Origin: Myotis daubentonii | Lineage: Eukaryota; Chordata; Mammalia; Chiroptera; Vespertilionidae | Assembly (NCBI RefSeq): GCF_963259705.1 | Contig: NC_081842.1 | Coordinates: forward strand, 38,653,796 to 38,717,795 | Reading direction: 5' to 3' | Length of the DNA stretch: 64,000 nucleotides | Shown here: in pieces, positions 56,060 to 64,000 of the stretch | How the letters are laid out: each line of letters starts with the position of its first letter | Position numbering within the stretch: position 1 is the first letter of the stretch | Notes under the pieces: model-generated | Told to the model about the DNA's origin: nothing | The model's database searches: none | What the model saw: only the letters and a program-made list of their open reading frames with translations | Translations under genes and position numbers: made by a program

Positions 56060-56180
56060 TCAAACATTTCATGTTCCAGATTAAAAACAACTAAGCCCTA
56101 GAAAAATTAAGTGAGTTTCTCAGAGCCACACAGCTAGTTAGTAGCAAAATTGGGCCCATAACCAAGCACTGACCCTTAGC
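56060..56180 (-). mobile_element. MIR SINE fragment, minus strand
   Basis: GAGTTTCTCAGAGCCACACA and GCTAGTTAGTAGCAAAATTG read as reverse-complement MIR. Confidence 0.75.
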
Positions 56181-56187
56181 CCTTGCT

Positions 56188-56341
56188 GCTCAATGTTGTC
56201 TGCATACCATGATATCAGCATCACCCAAAAACTTGTTATAAATGCAGAATTTGGGGCCCCACCCCAGACCCACTAGATCAGATTCTACATTGTAGATCCC
56301 TAGGACATTCGCAGGCACATGACAGCTTGAGAATCACTGGG
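56188..56341 (-). mobile_element. MER5A (Charlie-type hAT fossil), minus strand
   Basis: GATATCAGCATCACCCAAAA, ACTTGTTATAAATGCAGAAT, GGGGCCCCACCCCAGACCC and the end GAGAATCACTG match MER5A. Confidence 0.88.
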
Positions 56342-56897
56342 CTGGACCATAATGAGTCTTTCCCTAGAGAGCACAAGAACTGGAGGCAAGTGGGCATTGG
56401 TTGGATGCCTATGATAAACATCCCAATCTCCTGGAGGTATCATTTGTAATCTGGAAATAATAGCTTGCAGGGTTTTCATAATATAAGTATATCAGACATA
56501 TGCATGTACATTTCATGACATATGTATAGATAATATATGCATATATCACCTCTAGGAGCTAATACAGTGTATAGTGGCTAATATTATTTGGATCCCCAGG
56601 CTTACCCTCAATATTGTGTTCAACCAGGAAGAAAGCCAAGAGTGGCAATGAGACCATAAGGAATCACCTTCCTATCTCCCTTCCTTTTTCCTACTTGTTA
56701 AATGTCATTTTAAATTGTATATGTGATTACAATTCCTATGATATTTCATGTTTCTAACACCTAGATGATTATTATGTAGAAAATAAATAAAAACAGCTAA
56801 CTATTTTTATTGCTATGCTTGGAGATAAAAGAACTTATCCCTAAATCAAGTTATAACCAAAAGAACACGACATCCCTCTGATATCTTGATTCTAGAT

Positions 56898-57099
56898 CAG
56901 CCGTGGGCAAACTACGGCCCGCGGGCCAGATCTGGCCGTTTGAAATGAATAAAACTAAAAAAAAAAAAAAAAAAAAAATGATGTTTACTTTGAATTTATA
57001 TTAGTCCACACAAACACTCCATCCATGCTTTTGTTCCGGCCTCCGGTCCAGTTTAAGAACCCATTGTGGCCCTCGAGTCAAAAAGTTTGCCCACCCCTG
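56898..57099 (-). mobile_element. non-autonomous hAT with A22 run
   Basis: CAGCCGTGGGCAAACTACGG start and TTTGCCCACCCCTG end. Perfect 8-bp duplication TTCTAGAT at 56890-56897 and 57100-57107. Same family as 1089-1304, reversed. An A run of 22 lies at 56957-56978. Confidence 0.95.
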
Positions 57100-57433
57100 T
57101 TCTAGATCCTATAAGCCGGGCTTCTAGGAGCCAGTCAGTATCTGCTGCCGCTGCTGCTGTGATTTCCTCAGACACTCAACTGCAAGGGGATGAGCCCACA
57201 GCTTGGCAACAGTAGAGCACATTTACAAAAATATTACTACGTCCCCAAAATCTCATAGCTGTCAGCTTCAAGAAAAACATTTTGAAGAGAAAAGGAGCAA
57301 AAAGTTAGTATTCAAATCTGAACCCAAATTTTGGAAATATACAGTGTACCACCGAGTGTGAAATCATACCGAAATTATATTTTGGAGGAGACATTTTAGA
57401 GGCCTCAATTGGAAAAATGTGTTGCCCTAAGAC

Positions 57434-57585
57434 AGTGGCTTTCAACCCCAGCACTGCATTTGAAACACCTGGGAAGCTTTCAAAACATCGCATGCACATT
57501 TCTGGGGAAGGGCGCATGCTTCAGTGATTTTTAAAAAGTTCCCAGTTGATTTTCATGTGCAGCCAAGGTTGAGACCTGCTGCCCC
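57434..57585 (+). mobile_element. MER5-group hAT fossil
   Basis: CAGTGGCTTTCAACCCCAGC, AACACCTGGGAAGCTTTC and CATGTGCAGCCAAGGTTGAG; old Charlie-type remnant. Confidence 0.7.
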
Positions 57586-57589
57586 ACAG

Positions 57590-58045
57590 CATCAGAAACC
57601 TGGGCTTATTGAAAGGTCAATCCACAGAGAGCTATTGCTTGTTGTTGATACAGAGTTCCCAAAATTTAAAGCAACAGACTGAACTTCTGTGTGTACCTCT
57701 TTTAGGTCTTTTCTTCATTTCTCCAGGACTTCCACCGTAAGGAAAGGAGCCTCTGGATCCACATCCTCTAAGATGTTTATATGGACCAGCGGCCGGACCT
57801 CTTCATCTTACAGACACGATGAGAAAAGGTAACTGACTACCCAGACAGGATGCCACCGGGAAAGCATGGACAGCTGAGCTTTATGTTTTGCACGTGTTCC
57901 GGTTGGCTGGGCTCTATGTGGAAGGAATGGGGTTTCAGGCATTGCAGCCTTCCTCCTCTGTGCACTCTCCATGCTCACTCCCACCACATAGCTTTGCAAA
58001 GCCCTGCCTCTGAGACATGACCTTCACACATGCTCATGCACACCC
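57590..58045. other. single-copy stretch
   Basis: No gene or repeat recognised. Confidence 0.4.
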
Positions 58046-58049
58046 ACTC

Positions 58050-58210
58050 ATCACTTGGCTAACTCCATCTCAGATATGCATTCCGTCAGAACCTCCCACC
58101 ATCCTCTTGACCAGCTCATACTCTGTTTACTCTCCATTGAATGTCCAGGACCTACCACCGTACCTGGCCCATAGTCAATGCTCAGTACTTTCTGAACTGA
58201 AGTAATGAAA
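58050..58210 (+). mobile_element. L2 LINE 3' fragment
   Basis: GTACCTGGCCCATAGTCAAT then GCTCAGTACTTTCTGAACTG, an eroded L2 terminus. Confidence 0.65.
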
Positions 58211-58214
58211 ATTA

Positions 58215-58855
58215 CATTTCAAGACACTGGACATAGGGTGGGAAAGGAAAGCTGGAGAGGATAAAAAGAGGATGGACAAGTCCATGGAGCCCTCAAATTC
58301 CTTGACAGAACAGTCTGGGTAAAGAAAAAACGGGGCAAAAACAGTGTTAATAAGATAAAGTGACAAATACATACTTGGTCCAGCCCTCCCATATGGATTT
58401 AGGGAGTAAATGCATGCATAAAAGTTTTCTGGCCAGTTTTAAATGTTTTCTTCTGCTTCTCTCTCTTTCTTTTTAGTTTAGTTTTTTTGTTTTGTTTTGT
58501 TTTGTTGTTTTGTTTTTCACTAAGTCTACATAATGGCTTGTCTCATAGAGGAATGAGCACTGGAATAGGTTAGACTTTGTTGCTACAGCAAGATCTCTCT
58601 CTTTCTCATTGACCTTGTACTATTACTAGGGTTTGGTAAAGCTAACTTTTAAACAAATTGCCTCTACCATCTTTTGCAACTTATGCAGAGCTCACCTGCC
58701 TGCAGGTTGTGAGAGAAATCAGGATTGATGAATTGTGCTGGGCTCAAGAGGAAAGACCTGGCGGAAGTTTGCTGGAATGTAGTTTTGAGAGCTGGCACTT
58801 TTATTTTTATTTTTTAAATCGGCACTTCCATACAGATAAAAGCCTTTAAAAATTC
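58215..58855. other. single-copy stretch with (TTTTG)n
   Basis: A (TTTTG)n run lies at 58485-58517. Nothing else recognised. Confidence 0.45.
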
Positions 58856-58859
58856 TGAA

Positions 58860-59130
58860 AGCAAAACTGTCCACAGTAATTATATGTTACAGCAAAAATT
58901 GGGAAGCAATTTTAATATGCACAATAGAAAACCTGTTAAATAAATCATAAAATCTAATAAATATAGCACTTAGCATTTAAAACTGTTTTGTCATAATATT
59001 AACTAAAAATTAGGTTGGAAAATTACAAACAATGATTACAGCCACAAAACATATATACATAAGGACAAGCATGGAAGGGAAACCATGTTTTTCAAATTCT
59101 CCATTTCCCAAATGCTTTGTAATATACTAT
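58860..59130 (+). mobile_element. ancient L1 fragment
   Basis: GCAAAAATTGGGAAGCAATT, AATAGAAAACCTGTTAAATA and AAATCATAAAATCTAATAAA resemble the tail part of old L1M copies. Confidence 0.55.
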
Positions 59131-59689
59131 CTTAATTATGGAAAAAAATAATGATATGATGTTAAAGTAAAATTACAGACCAGAAGACAACTAGTGTTTG
59201 AACAAAGTTTGAAAAACTCCCAGTGTTCATCATAATACAAGCAGATCAACTGAAAATGTACTGTCTTTGTTCATCTCTAGATTTTCACATGCTTCTCAAT
59301 GCTTAATCAAGTCATTTTTTCATTTGCTTTCAAGCCAAGTAAGTTGAATCATCTTTCAGCAAGACCTTTACTCTACAACTAAAACTCCATGTGTCATTTC
59401 AAAGTTCCATCTTTTACATGTAATTTCCTCATTTCCTTAAAAAGAAAAAAAAAATGTGCACTCCCAGTGATGGTGCGGAAGGGCAGAGATTTTGTTGCCC
59501 TACAGGAATATTGTGGCTACGAGTGACCGGCCCTCCTGAGATTTTGAAGGCTTCATTGGAGCAGGTGAAGTCAGATGTCTTTGTTTCACCTTCCATTTAT
59601 TCTCATCAAAAAAATTTCTTAGATACATTTTGCTGTGCATATCTTTTCTTACAACAAAAGGATTACAGTTTACAAACAATTACTATGTA
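59131..59689. other. single-copy stretch
   Basis: No gene or repeat recognised. Confidence 0.4.
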
Positions 59690-59700
59690 CTGCATGTTTT

Positions 59701-59912
59701 TTTAAAAATATATTCTATTGATTTTTTACAGAGAGGAAGGGAGAGAAATAGTTAGAAACATCGATGAGAGAGAAACATCGATCAGCTGCCTCCTGCACAC
59801 TCCTCACTGGGGATGTGCCCACAACCAAGGTACATGCCCCTGACCGGAATCGAACCTGGGACCCTTCAGTCCGCAAGCCGACACTCCATCCACTGAGACA
59901 AACTGGCTAGGG
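59701..59912 (-). mobile_element. Ves SINE, minus strand
   Basis: Younger type with intact B box complement (GGAATCGAACCTGGG). Perfect 11-bp duplication CTGCATGTTTT at 59690-59700 and 59913-59923. Confidence 0.96.
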
Positions 59913-59944
59913 CTGCATGTTTTACATGAACTTTTCTCTTTCAA

Positions 59945-60095
59945 TTACAAGATAGGGACTATTATGCCCATTTTACCTATGGGGAGTGGAGGCTCAGAGA
60001 TTTTAAATAACTTCTGTCCAACAACTACCAATGATGGAATCAGGGTTTAAACCCAGGTCATATTATCTCCCCTGCACCCTACAGCTTATACAGCA
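59945..60095 (-). mobile_element. MIR SINE, minus strand
   Basis: ATTATGCCCATTTTACCTAT, GTGGAGGCTCAGAGATTTTA and AGGGTTTAAACCCAGGTCAT read as reverse-complement MIR. Confidence 0.85.
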
Positions 60096-60099
60096 TCAA

Positions 60100-61335
60100 A
60101 CATTAGATATTGTAGAAGCAGGGAACAGCCAAACCCTCAGAGGAAAACTGTGTTAAGAGAGTGTTGAAAATAGTATTATTGAAGGAGATAATAAACATGT
60201 GAATATGACATATTGGCAATATTTGTGAAGTTAAAAGGAGCAAATAATAAGTTTCTCATTATGCACCAATAAGATTTATGAAAATCTTAAATTACTACAT
60301 TTATTTATTTTTCAAAGAGTGATTTCAGTAACTATGGGATTTAAAATAATTAAAACATTGACTCTAAGTAAATCACTTTCAGCAGGCTTTATTTATGGGT
60401 GGGGATGCCAAGGCTTACTAAATCAATCTGCATGGCTTTCTCCTACAAAGTCAAAAGCAAATGAAAAAAACAGCTAACGGATACAGCAACAGAATCTGCC
60501 ACTAAGCCGGTCTCCCTAGTTTGATGTTGGTGCATCTGTCTGTACCTTTCTTGGCCACATTTTCATCTTCACTGTAGGGTATGATTCACATCTCAAAACA
60601 GACTTTGCACAGCATCCACTGCTCTGCTTAAGATGCTCTTGGTGGCAGTAATCATGGTGATAATGAAGGTGATCATCGCTGATAATGAATCTCGATAATT
60701 AAAGCCCTCAAGTTAATTATTCAAAAACAAATTAACTAGATCGCCCGGCAGCACTGCCCAGAGCTGCGGGTAATTGTTCCACCCTCAGTTTCTAATTCTG
60801 CCAGCCTGGCCTCTGTGTCCTGCATCTCCAGCTGTGCTCCAGCCACAATCCCAGAGGCCAGGCAGCCAAAATCCTTGGCTCCACTCCACCCTGCCTCTCC
60901 TGACACCAGCGCCAAACTTGTCAGGATATTGGCTGCCCAGGGATTCCTCAAGAGGTGGAAAATCAGGAAAGAGCTTACAAACAGGTGCAGCAACTAAGTG
61001 GAAGGAAAAGTCCACCGAAAATTCTGAAACCAAGTGTTTTATAGCTTCATGGAAGTTGAAGTCAATTTTACTTTTTATTTTATTTTAATTCAAAGCCAGT
61101 CCTTTTTTCAGATCATCTGCTACATGCAAAACAGGGGTTTCTGTCCTTATCCTCCATTTCATAGGCCCAGCAATATCAAGGAATACTTTTCCTTTTCTGA
61201 ACAAACTTCTTCGATAGGTGAGCTTACATCAATTTCTAAATTGCAGGTGGCAAAATAAACAGCAGCAGCAATAACTAATTTAGAATTAGAAGAAAGGGTT
61301 TATTTGCTAAGAAGACAAAGGCTGAGTGTTTATCA
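60100..61335. other. single-copy stretch, possible conserved element at 60380-60780
   Basis: 60380-60780 is repeat-free with CAGGCTTTATTTATGGG, AATCATGGTGATAATGAAG, CGATAATTAAAGCCCTC and TTAATTATTCAAAAAC: dense homeobox-like cores. No exon recognised. Confidence 0.45.
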
Positions 61336-61339
61336 ATTA

Positions 61340-61414
61340 TTCTTCAAATTATTTTATTAAATATTGAACTTATATGAAGGAATACATACCACATGTTAAT
61401 ATATCAAGAATCTA
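61340..61414 (-). mobile_element. L1 fragment left of Helitrons (tentative)
   Basis: AT-rich sequence at the left of the Helitron pair, assumed to belong to the L1 that resumes at 62086. Too short to confirm. Confidence 0.35.
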
Positions 61415-61842
61415 TCCTATATAATAAGAGAGGAATATGCTAATTAGTCCAGATATGCTAATTAGTCATGGCTAATTAGTCACGACCAGTATGCAAATTG
61501 ACCATCACTCCAACACACAAGATGGCCACCCCTATGTGGCCACAAGATGGCCTGCAGGGGAGGGAGGGCAGTTGGGGGTGATCGTGCTGGCAGGGGAGCA
61601 ATTAGGCGTCAATCAGGCTGTCAGGGGAGTGGTTAGGGGGTGACCAGGCTGGCAGACAGAAGCAGTTAGGGGCAATCGGGCAGGCAGGCAAGCAGTTGGG
61701 AGCCAGCAGTCCTGGATCCCTGTGGGATCGGGCCTCAACGGGCAGTCAGACATCCCTCAAGGGGTCCCAGATTGGAGAGGGTGCAGGCTGGGCTGAGGGA
61801 CACCCCCCCTCAGTACATGAATTTCATGCACCGGGCCTCTAG
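61415..61842 (+). mobile_element. HeliBat-type Helitron, family B
   Basis: Starts TCCTATATAATAAGAGAG; ends with hairpin (GTACATGAATTTCATGCAC) and CGGGCCTCTAG. Octamer ATGCAAAT at 61491-61498, YY1-like AAGATGGCCAC at 61519 and AAGATGGCCTG at 61544. Confidence 0.94.
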
Positions 61843-62085
61843 TATATATGTATATATAAGCCTAAGCGACCCTTATGACCAGATGACTGGATGACACCAG
61901 TAGCTATGATGCTCACTGACCACAGCCAACCTCCCTCAGCTGGCCAACCTCCCACAGTCCCTCCCAGGGCCAGCCAGCCAACTTCCCATGGTCCCTCCCT
62001 CTGGCCAGCTGGCCTCGATTGGCCCTGATTGCCAGCCAAGCCAAGGGACCCCACTCGTGCACGAATTTGTGCACCGGGCCTCTAG
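61843..62085 (+). mobile_element. short HeliBat-type Helitron, family A
   Basis: Only 243 bp. Starts TATATATGTATATATAAGCC straight after the neighbour's CTAG and ends with GTGCACGAATTTGTGCAC and CGGGCCTCTAG. The CTCF-like core found in other family A copies is lost (CACTGACCACAGCCAACC remains). Confidence 0.88.
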
Positions 62086-64000
62086 TGATAATATAATAAA
62101 CATCTGAGTACCCTTCATTAAGGGTAAAAAACAAAACAATCAGGATTTTTGAAACTCTTGAGGGTGCTTTTCTAAAAGCATCCTTCTTCCTATCCCAGCC
62201 CCCATCCAAAGATAACCACCATCCTGAACTTTGTGTTTACCATTCCCATGCCTTTCTTCATGAGTCTGTCACATTTGAATCCTTAAACAATATGTTGTTT
62301 ACTTCCGAATGTTTGGAAACTTTATATAAATGGAATCATACCATGTGAATTATTCTGCAACTCATTTTTTTCACCAAACATGATGTTTCAATGATTTATA
62401 TGTGAGTAGCCGTGGCTCATTTTCTCTCATGCTGTATGCCATTATATGAATGTACTGCCATGTATTCATCCAATCTTGTGCTAATAGACATTTGTAATAT
62501 TTTCAGTTCTTTTTCCACCAGCAATGCTGCTATAATGCTTTTTGTTAATGTCCCCTTGTACATGTACAAGCACTTCTTAGGCTATATACCTAACTTGGGA
62601 ATGTTTGGTTCAAAAGTATGCCGTTTCCACTTTACCAGGTAATGCCATTGCTTTCCAGAGCAGCTATATATGTGGTGCTACTGCCCTACAGCCTTGCCTA
62701 GAGTTTTCAGATGTTTAATTTTCATCAATTCAGATGGTATTGTGCTTTCAAATCGCATTTCTCAGATTAGTAATAAGACTGAACCTATTTTTCCAGTTCT
62801 TTTCTGCCAAGTGCCTGTTCAAGAATATGGCCCATTTTTCTACAGGATTGTTAGTCCTTTTCTTATTGATTTGTATGAATTCTTTATAAAAGTCTATATT
62901 AACCCTTTGTCTGTCTGTTGCATGCAAATAGCTTCTCCTAGTTTATGACCTGTGTTTTCATTTTCTTTACGATGTTTTTCATGAACATATGTTCTTCATT
63001 TTAATGTGTTCTAACGTAACAAGTTTTTAAACATTTTGAAATCTCTTCCAACTCCACATTCCAAAGGATATGCTCTTGTAGTGTTTTCTTAATATTTTGT
63101 AAGTTTGCCTTTCATAGTTAAGTCTTAAATCATCTGAAGTTGACTTTGTATGTGTTGTGAAATAGGCATCCAATCTATTTTTCTATATGAATAAACAATT
63201 GTCCCAGTACATTTTACTGGATAGTTTATCTTTTCCCCAATTATCTAAAAGCACACATGCATTTTTCATTAGGTTTCTATATACACGTGAATATATTCCT
63301 GGACCTCTATTCTATTTAATTTTGTCTACCTCAGACAAACACCACACTTGAACTTACACACTTTAGCATTACAATACATCTTGCTATCTGATAGGTCAGG
63401 TCACCCACCTTGTTTTTTGTAATCAGGAGTATATTTGCTATCCTTAGACATTTGCACTTTCACACAAATTTAGAATCAACTTGTCAAACCCACTTTCCAA
63501 AAAAAAAACCTCTTGATAATTTTTATTGGAATTTTATTAATCTTTTACTTAATTATGGTAGATTTGCATCATGTCACCAAGTGTTTCTCTCAATGAATAT
63601 GATTGAGCTCTACATTAATTTGTCTTCCCTAATATCTCCCAATAAAGTTTTATAATTTTTACAAAGAGAATTTGCACATAACTAATTAGATTTATTCCTA
63701 AGTACCTTCTTTTTTTTAATGTTTAAATTATATTTTCTACTTTTGCAGGTATATGGAAAGGCAAGTGGTATTATTAACATTTTGTTTCAGCTATGCTAAA
63801 GTTTGTTATTAATTTTAATAATTTATATGTATTCTTTTGTATTTTCTTCATAATTATATCATTAGTAAATAATACATTTTTGTCTCTTATTTATCAGTAA
63901 ATATGCCATATACCACTCTTTGCTTCATTAGACTAGCTTGTAAATCATGAATAAAACAGGTAATAGTAAACATCTTTGCTTTGTTCCTGTTCATAAAGTA
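62086..64000 (-). mobile_element. large ancient L1 fragment, minus strand
   Basis: Runs to the window edge. Reverse-complement L1 order: ATATAAATGGAATCATACCA, CAATGCTGCTATAATG, CAAGAATATGGCCCATTTTT, ATCCAATCTATTTTTC, TTTAGAATCAACTTGTCAAA and GATTTATTCCTAAGTACC. Many stops; not coding. Confidence 0.85.

Overview
This window is nuclear DNA from a vespertilionid (vesper) bat. The lineage call rests on Ves SINEs (tRNA-derived short elements of bats) and many non-autonomous HeliBat-type Helitrons, a combination known in mammals from vesper bats such as Myotis and Eptesicus. Fossil mammalian repeats (MIR, L2, MER20, MER5A, Tigger, MaLR-type LTRs, old L1) fill much of the rest. I found no protein-coding exon, structural RNA gene or CRISPR array that I can defend. 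The window reads as intergenic or large-intron sequence.

Layout. 1-6 kb: a cut-off Ves, an old LTR with a hAT inside, a 218-bp direct duplication, two Ves copies and L2/MER20 fossils. 6-10.4 kb: four Helitrons (one on the minus strand), a Tigger transposase fossil, and an ERV2-type solo LTR inside a Helitron. 10.4-29.4 kb: L2 and MIR fossils, Ves copies and long single-copy AT-rich stretches, some resembling conserved non-coding elements. 29.4-33.5 kb: four Helitrons head-to-tail, one carrying a second solo LTR, two carrying internal minisatellites. 33.5-38 kb: single-copy DNA. 38.1-39.1 kb: two minus-strand Helitrons splitting an L1 fossil. 39-61.3 kb: L2, MIR, three hAT copies, MER5A, a 5'-inverted L1 and single-copy DNA. 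61.4-64 kb: two more Helitrons inside a large minus-strand L1.

Most interesting: the Helitrons carry recurring regulatory-type motifs. One family carries repeated perfect matches to the CTCF core (four perfect 14-mers, four more with one mismatch). Another carries a 50-bp block with a CCAAT box, an octamer and a YY1-type site about 20 bp apart. If bound, these elements would have spread architectural and promoter-type sites through the genome. All of this is motif reading; no binding data are available here.

Ends of most recent elements are placed to the base because target-site duplications or Helitron termini are visible. Ends of ancient repeats (MIR, L2, L1, LTR) are approximate, and subfamily names were not checked against a repeat library.
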